A stretch of 64,000 bases of DNA from Phalacrocorax aristotelis. Its lineage: Eukaryota; Chordata; Aves; Suliformes; Phalacrocoracidae. The notes below the pieces were generated by a model that saw nothing but the letters and a program-made list of their open reading frames with translations, ran no database searches and had not been told where the DNA came from. The stretch covers positions 106,223,463 to 106,287,462 of the forward strand of contig NC_134277.1 of NCBI RefSeq assembly GCF_949628215.1, in the 5' to 3' direction. The position numbers and the translations under genes are program-made. How positions within the stretch are numbered: the stretch's first letter is position 1; each line of letters starts with the position of its first letter. Shown here one piece after another: positions 37,284-50,700 of this stretch.

Positions 37284-39550
37284 TCATCAGCCTGGTTCCA
37301 AGTGCAGCTGTACTGCTTGCAGTGTAGGAGGTTACACAGGGCATACGTGAGAGAAGAGGCAGCTGTGCCTTAAAACAGAGTCTTACATGTATTATAGGTA
37401 GTCCCACTTCTGCAACAGTAAGAATTGAGGGTTTAGGATTTCCCAGCCTTCCAGCCACTGCCTCTACCACCCTCACTGTCACTTTGCAGCTGTGGAAACA
37501 CCAGTTTCGCATTACTTTGCCCTTCTTCATCTTTGACATGGGCTGTAACTTATCCCAATTCTATGGGTGAATGTCTGTCTTTTCTGCCTGTCCTCTACTG
37601 GTCCATTATTGGACTTGTCCTTCTCTGGCTGTCCCAGAAGGTCATGTTCCAGCGGCAGAAGGAGGAGGAGCACGACAGAGATGGGCTAAGTCAAGATGGA
37701 ATAGACAGAGACCATTGCTGCTGTTACAGATGCTGCTGGGGAGAAGAGGGAGAGGGAGAGGGAAGAGCACCTGCTGCCTGGGACAATGAAATTCAGGTCA
37801 TGAGCTGCAAACTGCACCCTATCTCCTAGGAACACCACCGTGGGATTTTTTTTGCCATCAAAGCTAGAGCTGGTCAAACATCTTGAAATGGGTTTTCAAC
37901 AGTAATGATTTTTTCTTTAAGAATTCTTTAATTTTAAACAATTTTTTACTAAAGAATAAAAAATGTTGGTACTTTTTAATCACTTTGTAAACCATTTGAT
38001 AAATCACTTAATAAAGTATCACTTTATACAGTGGGAAAAAACCCTACTTGTCCTGCAAGTCTATGAAGTGGGATTTCCCCTGCAAAAATCACGCCCACAA
38101 ACATAAATGGGAAAATATACTTTTAGTGAAGCATACCGATGGAAACAGAACAATGTAATTTTCTCTATATTTTCCACAAAACAGAATGATATTTTTGACC
38201 AAATCAGAAATTCTGCCAGAAATTTATGTAGAATTATATTGTTATGGCATGGGCAGAATAAGTGAGTCACAGCCACTTCACTCCTGTGTGGGATGACTCC
38301 AACTAGTGACTCCATCAGTTCTGAGCATTTCTGTCCTTGTACCTGTGCTCTGTCATTCCTGTTAAGGGTTTGACTGCCAGAAGCTCTGAGATTAAGATCT
38401 CACTCTCTTGGGCCTTGAGTGCAGGAAATCCCTGATATACAGACCTTACAATGTGAATAGGTGAGACAACAAAAGGATGAGTGGAAGGTGTGCTTTGACC
38501 AAGGTTCAACAGCACTTCAGCAGCAGCAGCAGACACACAGCTTTTTAGAGTATTTTTTCAGCTGACTACTGCTGTTGATTCCTGAATTCATCTTCCCTAC
38601 CAGGTAAGAGCACTAAAGCATTTATAGGAAAAATCCTATAAAGGATCCTAGAAGGAACCTCATTCATAAACGTTGAAATAACTTTAACTATTCACTTTAT
38701 GCCAGGGGAGGGCTCTTCTGCAAATGCTCAGTGATGTCAGATTTTTCAGTCTGCTTGTGGAGGTGTGCTAAGTGGCTGATCTTTGATGAAGATGGATTCA
38801 TTTCAGTGAAATTACACTAACTGATACTAGCAGAGAGTCTGTTCCTAGCCAATCATTTACTAATCGGTTACTGGTGCAATAGAAAGTGAAGGTAAGCCTT
38901 GCTGGGAAAACTTTCAGGTTACTGACATGTAAGATAATCACTATGGTCACTTTATTCCTCTGGAGTAATTTATACTGCTTTACCTATCACTACCCTGTAA
39001 GTCACCAGATTTCTCCTTACCATATTGTGACTATTTATATGCAGGTAGTTCTCACCAGCTGTTTAATGACCATCCTCATATCAAAGTTTAATTTGTACAT
39101 GATACTTTCCTGTTACATTTCTTAGCAAGATTGCCCTAAGCCAACAGGCAGTGCATCCGAAAATGGTCATTTTTCTAAAAGAATGAAATTTAATAGAGCA
39201 TTCATCTAATAATCAAAACATATTTCATTCTTGTTATTTTCAGATATCATTAATTCACAGGGGAAACGTAGATGTTTCTCCAGTCTGTAACTCTCTTAAG
39301 CAGATTCAAAAGACAAAAGCTCCATTGACTGCTGCTAAGGGAAAATTGCTGGAGGCACTTCTTTTGTTTTTCTAATGAACACCATATGAAAACAGGCATA
39401 GAGCAACTATTTATTTACATGCAGTGGTCTACTAGGGTCTCATACATGGGCTACGTCCTTCTCCATGACAGTGAACGTATTACAGTGGTCAGTCTATTTA
39501 TAAGACTTTTCTTATTTCCTTTTATTTTTTTTTATTTTTTGCAATGCAAT

Positions 39551-39924
39551 AATCATAGAATCATAGGATCAATAAGGTTGAAAAAGACCTCTAGGATCAT
39601 CAAGTCCAACCATCAACCCAACACTACAATGTCTCCTAAACCATGCCCTGAAGTGCCACATCTACACACTTTTTGGACACCTCCAGGGACGGTGACTCGA
39701 CCACCTCTCTGGGCAGCCTGTTCCAATGCCTGACCACTCTTTCAGTGAAGAAATTTTTAATAATATCCATTCTAAACCTCCCCTGGCACAGCTTGAGGCC
39801 ATTTCCTCTCATTCTATTGCTTGTTACTAGGGTGAAGAGACCAACACCCACCTCGCTACAACCTCCTTTCAGGTAGTTGTAGAGAGCGATAAGGTCTCCT
39901 CTTCTCCAGACTAAACAATCCCAG
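39551..39924 (-). mobile_element. CR1 LINE, 5'-truncated 3' fragment
   Basis: The plus strand is the reverse complement of an avian CR1 3' end. It starts with the terminal AATCATAGAATCATAGG repeats and runs through the untranslated tail into the end of ORF2. On the minus strand the last 80 or so residues of ORF2 remain open, with the [12 protein letters not shown] segment and the SEVGVGLF and RGNGLKL segments. It stops abruptly at about 39924, which is typical severe 5' truncation. No target-site duplication is visible. It cannot be autonomous. Confidence 0.93.
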
Positions 39925-42900
39925 ATTTCTATATTACTTTGACCTGAATTTTTAATGATGGTGCTCTGTGTAAGGGTGAATGATACTGTTATGTATAATT
40001 TACTAGACTTAAACACATAAAAGAGCAATAATAGTTGATAGATTTAAATGTTACAAAGCCAGTCTTGCTCATTTCCTTATTTCAAAGTTCAGCTTTACTC
40101 TTCACTAATACCACAATTTTTATTGTTCCTGGTGCTGGAAGTTCCTACTTTGCCTGCTTAAGGATGATTTGGAGAACATGTTGGGAGAGGAATGGATATT
40201 TTTATAGACCTTCCTGGATTAACCATCTATGGCTAGATGTGCTTTTGGTGACCTGGTACAATGATTTACAGTCTTGCTTTCCAGTCTAGCATTCCCTGCT
40301 GCATCGGATTGATACCAGGCAGCATATACTTTCCTGAGTCCACTGGCATAACAGCACAAGCCATGTTGTGACATGTGTCAGACCCAGGCATCCATCATTC
40401 TGCTGCAAAAAGGAGGGAAATAGTAGCTGTATAGCAGGATACTGTTAAATGGTTTTTTGTCCCTTTACCTATCTATGCACGTGCATACAACTGAGTTGAA
40501 CACAGCACTATGAAGAACAGCATTTTTTTGCAAACAGAATACAGGTACAGACACATACATATGTATTTCCACATCTACTAATTTCTTTGTACAAGTTATT
40601 GTCTTCTTTCTGCATCACATTCTTTTCCAGAAAATTTCACCTACTTGTTTTAATAAGAATAACCTTGTTTTTTAAGAGTAACTTGTAGAAGACTTTCAGC
40701 AGGTAAAATAGTTCACCGTAGTAAACCTTATTTGAGAAATAAGAATACACAGTCCAGGAGGGACAGGCTGAACAAAAGCAAAGTGTAGAAAATTACTTTT
40801 AATTTTCCGGTTTCTCTCTGGAAGTTTCAGAACAACTAACCACCATCAGCTTGACATTAACAAGCTTGCTACTACAGATATATAGCTTTCATTCAGTGAA
40901 GAATGACCTGTAGATAACTTGCATCAAAAGCCAATAAAGTGAGGCAATGATTTATTTATGTGCATCCCAGTATGAGAAAGTTACTTTCAAAGGTAAGAGA
41001 GGTGATTTGAAAAAATATTGCCTCTGCATGAAAAAAACCTGTGCTTTCTATTGAACACAATATATTAAAGTGAAATGGATATCAAATATACCTGAAAGTG
41101 ATTGCACAAATGTTCAGTTCAAAGAAGGATCTGATGTGTTCGGGGGCTTTTTTCCTATGAAAAGCTTGATAATTAAAAACACAGTTCGTACAGGATAAAT
41201 AGCTACAGTCATTTCCACTTAATTATAATTTGAGTTAAATATTTAGCTTCCATTAAATAAAAATATTGAGATCCACCTAATACTACGAAATAAGAAATAG
41301 TGCTTACATTGTTCGAAGAGCATTAGTAGGAAAACATTACATGAAGAGTTATTTTAAGTCTTGCTCCTCCCTACTTACACCTATTCTGTCTAAGATTGTA
41401 ACTAGTGGTGTGACATCTGGCAACCATACTACCTCAGGCTGTGACCTTGTCAGTTCTTATAAAACTGTGGGAAGAGTTTAACAGTGTAAGCATCAGGTTT
41501 GGATTATTTTAACTCTCTAGAAGCGCAGAATCAAATATAGATACAAGCTACTCAGCTCTTTTGTCTCTGGACAGCTAAATCTGCTTTCCTTGGGACAGAT
41601 TCTTTCAAGAGTTGCAGTTAGATTATACGCAGGCAAAGAAACTAAGTGGTTGGGGGCTTTTGGTGGGGAGCAGTTCTTGAAGCTTACAGCAAGTCTACTT
41701 TATGTTCCCAATTAATTTATATCATCCATCTTGAAGAAATGTATAGCAAAAGAAAGCTGATTCTGCAAAATTGCAAAGTATATTATTGCAAAATTTTGTA
41801 ACCGGGAAACTTTTTGCAAAATTGTGCATTTTTGCTATCCATTTGAAAAGGATGCTGATTTAATTGCTGAAGTGTTATTATTAAGAAAAAAGGGCGTTGT
41901 TATCTGACCAGGTTCAAGGTCATATTTGTAGTTCTAATCATAATTATCCTCTCTTCCACCTACTTTCAAGATAGTAATAAAAAGAAGAGAAACCAACACG
42001 CTCAGCCTTCTTTCTGGCAGAGGTCACTTTCTGTTAGATGGCACTATGTTATAGAGCGAGTTGCTTTGTTCAGTCTCTGGGGAGTATGTTAAAGTATTTT
42101 TCTCACTGCATGGCAACGATCACCACAGAGCAGTTTTTCAGTTCAGAGATGATCATTTTGCATTAAGCATTGTGAGGAGTGGCATCTGGAGAAAGCACAT
42201 CAGTGTTAAAAATCAGGAGGAACATTCAGGAATAGCATTAGGTATGAGTATGAAATCGGCGGTATCACAGAATGTAAAAGTAGTCTTGGATGAGTTGGCA
42301 ATCTCCAGTTACCCAGAGATCATCTGCATTGTCTTCTCATCATGGCTTCTTCAAATTGCCAAAGAAAATTGTTCTTCTATTGAAGGGACGTATTGTTTGG
42401 CCATCCAGTAGTAAAGAATTTACTAAAATCCTTTGGATATCTAAAGCTTTAGCTAGATTTAAGAAATGGCAGAAATGTTTGCCATTCTTCCATATTTAAA
42501 AAGAACCCAAAGCCTATGAATTGTAGAGTTCTTCTGGTTGCCATATCACCTAACGTAATATAGGATATGTGATGCTGAGCTTGCAAAATGAAACTACATG
42601 TCATCACTCAGATAAATTCCAGTTGTGAGTTAGAAGCTATCACATCTTCTGCTACCCTTATCTTGTAAAAGCATAGTGTTTGGGAGGGTATTTAACAATC
42701 ATCTACCATAGTCTGGTGTTTGGCCACCAGGTCAGGCTGAGTGCTACCAGAAAACAGAAGCTTCAGACACTCTTAGGTGTCTAATCTTCTAACCTGTCAT
42801 TAAAAAATACTTGAAAAAGTATTTTGCAGTATCAGGATATTAGCTTTGAAAAGCTTTCTTAATTTCTTGTTTGCCACACTGATGAAATGCCTAAGACATA

Positions 42901-43806
42901 AACTGAGCTTTGGAAGAATCCCAAGAGAGGAGCCATCTGCTAGACAGGAGAAATCCTGTACCTCTGAACAGTGTCCTTCAGTATTGGGAATACAACACCA
43001 TGCTTCTTTCTTCTGAAAACTGGTATAAGTTATGACCTTATTTATCTATGTTTGTCCTTTATCAAAGATACTACAAAATGTTTATTGCTTCTACTCGCAT
43101 CATCACCCATTTTATTGAAAATTGCTGCTACAAGCTGATACTTTCAGTACCCTTCAGCTGTGTTTTTCTTTATATAATTGGGTGAGAATAAACACTGAAA
43201 CAAACAGCAATTCTCTTCTTTATTTCTTAGGATCACATATACATGGAAGATAGGTCTTTATTCCCTTGCAATTCCCTTGCAAAGGGGGAACTTGCAATTC
43301 CCCCTATTCAGAAAGCCCACAGTTACATCCAAGATTCTTTTGATAATGACATTGCTGTTCAGAGCTAGTAAAAAGTTTTCTCCATTTTTTATATCCAAAA
43401 TACTGTTTAAGCTCTGCATGCTACTTTAGCTGGCATCTTAGGACTGGGTTAAGAAGTTCTAAACATTACAAAAGATGCAAGTGACTAAGACAATATTCGT
43501 ATTTTGGAAACATAAACCATTTCTATGTGATGTTGAAAAAAATCAGAAATATGTGCATCTAGAAATTGCAAATTTCCTTGGAAGACTTGTATCTTAGCAC
43601 AGAATTTACCTTATCTCGAGCAACTCTAAGCCATTCATGGATCTATGGGAGCTGATTGTACAAGATCTGCAGGAGAACTCTAGCACTGTGGCACTCCGAA
43701 AAGAAACCTACAGTGGCAACGACATATCCAGCACTCCTGCAAGGAAGAGTTCTTAAATGGAAGCTAATCAAATGAGTTACCATGGACACAAATGTTTTTG
43801 ATGGCC
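39925..43806. other. Intergenic DNA, no gene seen
   Basis: AT-rich sequence between the short CR1 copy and the solo LTR. The longest open frame (116 codons, plus strand, 42061-42411) matches no family I know and is within chance expectation. A small local repeat of TTGCAATTCCC/ATTCCCTTGCA lies at 43258-43303. Confidence 0.7.
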
Positions 43807-44767
43807 TGTGGTGGGTTAACCTTGGCTGGGTGCTAGGTGCCCACCGAGCTGCTTTCTCACTCTCTCTCCTGAACAGGACAGGAGGAGAAAATAAGATGGA
43901 AAAGCTTGTGGGCTGAGATAAAGACAGAGAGATTGCCCACCATTTACTGTCATGGGCAAAACAGAATCAACTTGGGCATGATTAATTTAATTTATTGCCT
44001 GTTAAGAATAGAGTTGGATGGTGAGAAACAAAGACAAAACTAAAAATGTCTTCCCCTACCCCCTCCCTTCTTCCCAGGCACAACTTCACTCCCTCACTCC
44101 TGAGTCCTCTGTGTCCTCCCCTGTTGCCAGAGGGGAGGTCAGTCCATAACAGCTCCTCTGCCACTTCTTCTTCCTCACACTCTTTCCCTGCTCCAGTGTG
44201 GGGTCCCTCCCATGGGAGACAGTCCTTCATGAACAGCTCCAGCATGGATCCTTCTCCATGGAGTACAGTCCTTCAGGAACAGGTTGCTCCAGTGTGGTTC
44301 CCCCCACAGGCTGCAGCTCTGCCAGGAGCCTGCTCCTGTGTGGGCTCTCCACGGGCTTCATCTTCCTTCAAGGACATGTCCACCTTCTGCAGCATGGGGT
44401 CCTCCACGGACAGCAGGGTTACAACCTGCATCACCATGGTCTTCTTGGACTACAGGGAATCTCTGCTCTAGCAGCTGGAGCACCCCCTCTTTCTTCTCTG
44501 GCCTGAATATCTGCAGGGCTGTTTCTCTTCCATTTTCTCTCCCCTCTCTCTTACAGCTGCTATGCAGTATTTTTACCCTTTTCTTAAACATGCTTTCCTA
44601 GAGGTGCCACCGTCATGGCTGCTGGGCTCAGCCGTGCCCTGCGATGGGTCCGTTGGAGTTGGCTGGAACTGGCTGTGTCTGGCACAGGGCAGCCCCATGT
44701 CTGTTCTGATAGACACTGCCCCTGCAGCCCTCCTGCTGCCAAAACCTTGCCACCCAAACCCAACACA
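43807..44767 (-). mobile_element. Solo LTR of an avian endogenous retrovirus (ERVL-like)
   Basis: The 961-bp segment begins TGTGGTGGGTTAACC and ends CCCAACACA on the plus strand, giving the TG...CA termini of an LTR. I recognise it as an abundant avian ERV LTR. The probable orientation is minus: on that strand AATAAA (plus 43991-43996) lies 185 bases before the 3' end. The middle (about 44190-44490) holds diverged direct repeats built around GCTCCAG-x-GTGG. There is no internal gag/pol/env sequence, so it is a recombined solo LTR. The flanks (TGGCC left, CTGCC right) do not form a clear target-site duplication. Reading frames within it are artefacts. The subfamily name is not assigned. Confidence 0.82.
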
Positions 44768-47700
44768 CTGCCTCATAGGTCCATTGGCTTAAACCGAGCA
44801 TAAGCTGGGGCCTGGTGCACAAAGGAATCGGCGGCGTGTGCCGAAAGGCGCATGGGCGAACAGTTCAATGGTACGACTAAAACCTGAACGCCACAGCCAC
44901 TGCTGGTGTCAGCTCTACAGATCTCAGACAAGTAACAAAAGCACAGCACTTGATAATTGATGCCTCATTTTGGGCATGACAGTCTTTGGATTTAAGTACT
45001 TGCGAATGGATCTTGAGACATCCCTGAGCATCTCCAACCTCAGGTGAAAACAAGGGGAAGGATGTACAGGTGCTCAACATCTGAAATTCAGACCCAGGGA
45101 AAGCAAGAATCATCACTCAAATGCGTGCCACTCATTTGAAGGTAGTCAAAAAAAAAGTTGCCTTGATGAGGTACAAAAGAGCAACAGAGAAGAGGCTCTA
45201 GCTGTAACATCTCCACCTGCCATGGTGCCTGCATGCCTGTTTTGTGTGGCAGAGACATTCCGGAGGCCCATTCAGCCTGAGCCAGAGCCTGAGCTTGTTC
45301 TACATTCTGCATATGTAAAATAACTCATATCCCTCACCTGCCTCTCAGCACTGTTGTGCAACTTAATTAGAAATAGCAGCAAATTCGTCCCATGTGTCAT
45401 GCCCCTCCCAGCTATGCAAGTGCTCGAGCATCTGCTGGGAACCTTCACCAGAGAATCAGCGCCTGTGGTCCAGGTATCATTTCCATTATTAAACACTGAT
45501 TTATTTCATGTCAGTATCAAAGAGGCTGCCAATAGTCAAAATTTTCCCAGTCACATTTAGCACATTAGACTAAACAGACTAATTAGACTAATTAGAGGCA
45601 GGACTTCCCTATTGTTATTCTCTATAAGTTCAAAGTAAATTTAAAAGCTTATTGGAAAAAGCAGCTTTCATATCAAGGGATCCAAATGCTGGACAGACTT
45701 GACAAGTTTTCTCTCTCCTTCTGCTTGTCCCATCTATATTCCCTGTAGAAAATAGGCTAAGGGAAAGAACATCCACATACCCTAATATACATAATATGAA
45801 AAGCTAAGTCAAAGACTGTGGCAAAATCTCTGTACTAGTAATGTACATATCCAGTACTATCCATACGAAACAGAAATATCTGAAGCTATTACATTAAATC
45901 CAAAATCTAATCTATATAATAAGCTAAAAGGTACTTATTTTCATTTACACAGAAAAAATAAAGACTAAATCAACCATGGTGAAATTTAAATATGCAATTT
46001 TACAAGCTTTGATATTCAAACTCCATTTTTTATAATCATTTTTATTTTTTTATAGTGATTTCTACCTAACAATAAGAATAATAACCTGTTTAATGTCTAG
46101 GAGTCTGCAATTTTAATAATTTAAAAAAAAACATTTTAAAAAATCACCTATTTCAAGATACATTAAAGGCAATGTAACAAAATAAAGCAACTTCTTATTT
46201 ATGTCACAAAATCAAGAACTATAACTTCAGTGTACTTTGCCAACAAGTTCACAAATATCTAAATCTTTATTAGGTTTGTCCCGAATTTTAAGGAACTCTC
46301 AGTCAACTTTGGTGTTAACTAGCTTAAAGTTAGATTTGTAAAACTTTTAAAATTTGCCATTCCCTCAGTATTGATACAGTTTGATAATTATAGTTATTTC
46401 ACCCACCTGATGTCCTCTGATGCTCAAATCCACAATTCTATAAACTGCAACTAGTTGGCAATTCAGACTAAAAAATATTTTCACAAAGCCTGTGTGTAGA
46501 AACTGGACAATCCTATGCAGCTGTACTGCTAAAGCATTTGTTAGGTCTTTCAAAGGGCAATCCTACCTTTACTCCAATAATGAAATTATACCAAGAAAAG
46601 TATAATCATCCAGTGAAACAGTACTTAATAATATTCCTTGAAGAAAACAAACAAAACAGTAATACTTTTTGCAACGCTTCTAATTTTAATTTTATTTTGG
46701 ATAAAATTTCGCATTCTTGACTACTTTTAGCTTCTGAAAAAAAAATTGGAATTTCCTCTAACAGTTTGGTCATTTTGTTTTTAATCTCATCGGAGACAGA
46801 GCTTCCAAGTTAGCGCACATCTTGGTTGCAATTTGCACCAATGTAACCAAGTTTTCACAAAAAGGCTTACAGAATAAACAAAGAAATAAAGAATCAAGTG
46901 TTCTCCATGTAACAGTGGTTTAACAATAGTTTCACTTTATGTGTAGAGCTTTTGTTTCTGGATCTGGGAACAGCATATGGCCAATTCCTCTTACCCTCAA
47001 AGGTCAGATTCCATTATAACTGACCTCCACATCACAAATTAGCAAACAAAGCCATTTGTGAGCCTTCACTGCTTGACATTGTTATTCATGCCAATCTGCT
47101 GCAATTTGCCATTTGGGACAGTCATTGTTGTAACCCAACTACATGACAATGTATGCAAATAACTAACAGAATGAGATATGAAGAAAGAAACAAGAAGTTA
47201 GCATCGATTTTCCCCAGTTGTCCACATATGTAGGCATTAATAGCAGGAATATCTAAGAATAATTGAGCCAGCCCTCGGTGGAGGAATGAGGGTCTTGCAC
47301 CCAGGAAACCTGGAGAGAAGCCTGCAGAGAAAAAGGACAAAAAGGTCTGGATGCAGTTTATCAGAGGGTTCAGAGCTGTTAAAACCCCAGGGCGGGGGGA
47401 TGGGGAAGAAAAAAAGTTTACATTGAGAAGCAGGTTTATTTCAATCCATAAGTGTTCTTGGATGTCTATTCATGTTTTATTTTCTCACAAGGCATATTTA
47501 AAGGGCATTAACTATGACTAAATTAAGAGCATTGATTAATTTCAGTGTAGCATATCCTGTAGAGTATTTTTGTTGCAGGCAGTTGCTGTCAAATGTCAGG
47601 ATCCTCAGAAAGGGTGTGTGTTGTCCCCTGAAGATGCCCCTTTAAGCTATGTTAAACTGGAGGAAGCAGGGAGTAGGACACCAGTCACTTTGGAGTTGAC

Positions 47701-50700
47701 CTAAAATAGCAAAATATTTAGGCATGACAGATCCACCTAAATGCAAAATCTGTAGTAGGGGGAATTCAGACTACATTAACTGCTCTTTTTGATGATAACA
47801 AAGTGGACTGTACTGGAGGGTGTAAAGAACGATCCTGTAACAGCCAAGAGGTGGGCTGTTTGATTTTATATATTTGTTCTGTACAAAATAAGCACATTTT
47901 TTGGTGACTCAGCAGTTGTTTATAAAGTAGATTTGCATTATACAAAACTTAATGAACTTTGAACCAAATGTCTTTGTAGCATTTGTCCCCTGGAGTTTGA
48001 CTTTGAATTACGCACATTTTCACGTAAAAGAAAAATTAATCTATATTATGTTGTTAATCATAAAAGAAAAAACTCCAAAATTTTATGGTACTCTGATGTA
48101 CGTATGGGGGATGTTGGCATAACAAATGAGTTATGTAATCTGTAAGGCAACAAACAAAGATAACTTTCTCTGTATTCCTGGCTCTTCCTGTTCCCATGTT
48201 TTATTGTCTTTTCACTACGTGTGAATGGAAATTATTACGTGTAATACATAGTTGAGGACAGCTAACAAGTCTCCACTGAAAGGCATATAACCAGTTTCCT
48301 TATTACCACTGTTTCTATGCCCCGTTTTCTTTGGCTTGAAAAGTTTAATTTGAAAATCACCGGGAACATTTTCCTGTGTCAGTTATATAAATGCAGTTAA
48401 ATATAGTCATTAGGATTTTCTATTTAGGTCCTTCCCATATGTTTAGGATTTCCAACAGAGATTTTACAAGCCATGAAATCACATGGAATGCCATCGAGTA
48501 GAGTATAAATTTCTATTAAAAAAGTAGAAAAAGGAAGCACAAATACTGAGATGTTAGGTTGGTTTTTTTGTTTTGTTTTGGTTTTTTTTGGTAATACAAC
48601 CAGTAATATACGGAATTGTATAATTCTGAGTATGACTGACCATATATTATCTTATTTTCCTGTTTCTTAGGTTTAATGGCCAGGCCAGGCCAGCCCTTCC
48701 GATCCCACTGATTTCAGGGATGCATGGGGATACACCCCTCCACACAAGTATAAACCTACCTCAGTACTTTGGTAAAATATAAATCTATAAAAATGCTGTA
48801 TTTTACGCCTCCATTGAAGGTCTCTACCCCAGCCAAGAGTCAGACCTTCTTTAAAAATTTGACCTGCTCCTCTGTATGCAAATAAAGTAGCAATTTAAGC
48901 ATAGATGTTTTCTATCTGTTTTAGTTATGATTAGATGGCTCACAATTCCCTAAGAGGGTACTTTATTTTTGCTTTCATTGTCATAATGTTCTAGCCAAAC
49001 TAAAAGTTATAGTCCGTAAAGACCATATATCTGGCAATCCAGAGTACTTTACGGTATCTTTGCAAATTTTGCAAGAATTGTTTCCGTGCCATTTGCCAGG
49101 AATAAGCACTAAAGTGCTCTTCAGCATCCCGAAATGCTGCACTGTTTATTACAGCTGTTCTGATACACTGCTGTGCTGAACTCTCTCTAATGTTAATACC
49201 TTTTCTTTCCAAAACCAGTCATATCCGGGCACTTAAGAGTGTTTACTTCAGCTGGGCCGGTATCTCTTTTTGAAGTTACGAACAATTTTCTCAAACAAGG
49301 AAGTTCTATTAATATAAGTTTACAGGCAAGAAGCCCGTGTCTGCGTTATTCTCTGACTCATCTGTTATCAAAAGAATTAGTGTCGTCTTTAGAAAACTCT
49401 ATTTTACAACTGCAGCCCGAAACTTCAAAACTGTTTAGAATGTCTCAAAGTAAAAAATTTGCAATGTTAACATCTCAGATTAAACAAAGAGCAACAGGGA
49501 CAGAAAAACACGAGTTTTATTTGTGTCATGGAAAGATACAAAGACAGGATTTATCATACCTGATCAACATCTGAGTTAACATCCTATCTAAACCCGGTAA
49601 TCTATTTAAAGCTTTGCCCAGCGTGGGATGCTTCATCTAAGGCGCTACTCCCTCAAATACCAAGGTAATTGTGTAATGCTGTTGAGAGCTTTGGAGATGC
49701 AACTACTTCCTAAATTGTCCAAAAACTAAGCTGAGCCCCTAGGCTTCCTTAATGCACAGGACTCTGCCTGAGACCGTAACACCACAACCAGCATGTGGTG
49801 AGCAGCTCCCTGGCATCGCCTCCTGCACTTCCTCCCTGTCAAATACATGTCTTAGTCAACAGCTGTATTTGACTCTTCTCAACCAACTTAAAGCAATAGC
49901 AACAATGAAAATAATTCCTTAAAAAAGTGAAAACTAGAGACAGGCAGTTTAATGAACGGACAGACTTATGATGGGAGGGTAAGCAGGGGGTTGCTACTAA
50001 AAAGCGCCTGTGACTGTGTGCGCGCGCACCCTTGCGCCTGCATATTTTACTTAAATATCCTTCACACATGAGGACAGGATCTCATCTAGGAAAGGACATG
50101 TTAGTGCTGCTGGATGAGATAGCTTGCTGTGCTAACTATGAAAACTGTCACATCAATAACAAATAACGTGATGAAATATTTAAGTAACAGGATCTTCTTG
50201 GATTTCTAGTGGCATTCTTTCACAGAGCACTCACAACTTCACAGCTTATGAAGTCAGTGGAATTTCTTTGGTAATGAATTACTGCTCATTTTCTTAGAAA
50301 GAATTTTAAATGTAACTGTATTTTATGATAATATATAATTTTATCTTAGAAGCAGCAGAATATTTGGGGTTATCTCAGACTCACCCTATTAAGCTCTATT
50401 TTTTAAAGCTGGTAATTGTCAAACAATTTCAGCATGAATGTAAGGCCTCAGATCTGGAAAACATTCTGAAAATTAGTTGTAAATTTGCTTAATATTGCTT
50501 AAATAATCTCTGTCTTGATCTGAATAGAATATAAAACAGAAATATTTTGGGACTGAGTTTGGGTCACTTGTTAAGGGACCTTTTTTGCCTCTGTTCTGAG
50601 TCCTAGTATTTAGATACTAGTGTTTGACAGTTCTTTTTTTCCAAATGTTTCAAAATGTTTAAGAGGATACCTGAGTTCTTACGAGTAAAGAACTAGGTTC

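Larger units (their letters stand above)
26900..39550. other. Intergenic DNA between SOCS6 and RTTN, first part
   Basis: This is AT-rich sequence without a recognisable gene; the open frames are short and match no family I know. Local items are an A-run/A-C tract (30464-30493), a 66-bp diverged tandem duplication (32988-33119), an A/C-only tract (33191-33217), a TG microsatellite (36413-36430) and an 18-bp palindrome (37266-37283). A minus-strand 80-codon frame at 27710-27952 is not recognised. Confidence 0.7.

Noticed and set aside
44046..44601. Overlapping 102-141-codon plus-strand frames
   Set aside because: They lie entirely inside the solo LTR repeat region and are low-complexity artefacts.
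47153..48883. Octamer ATGCAAAT sites (also at 30385 and 18562)
   Set aside because: A handful of exact octamers is expected by chance in 64 kb of AT-rich sequence.
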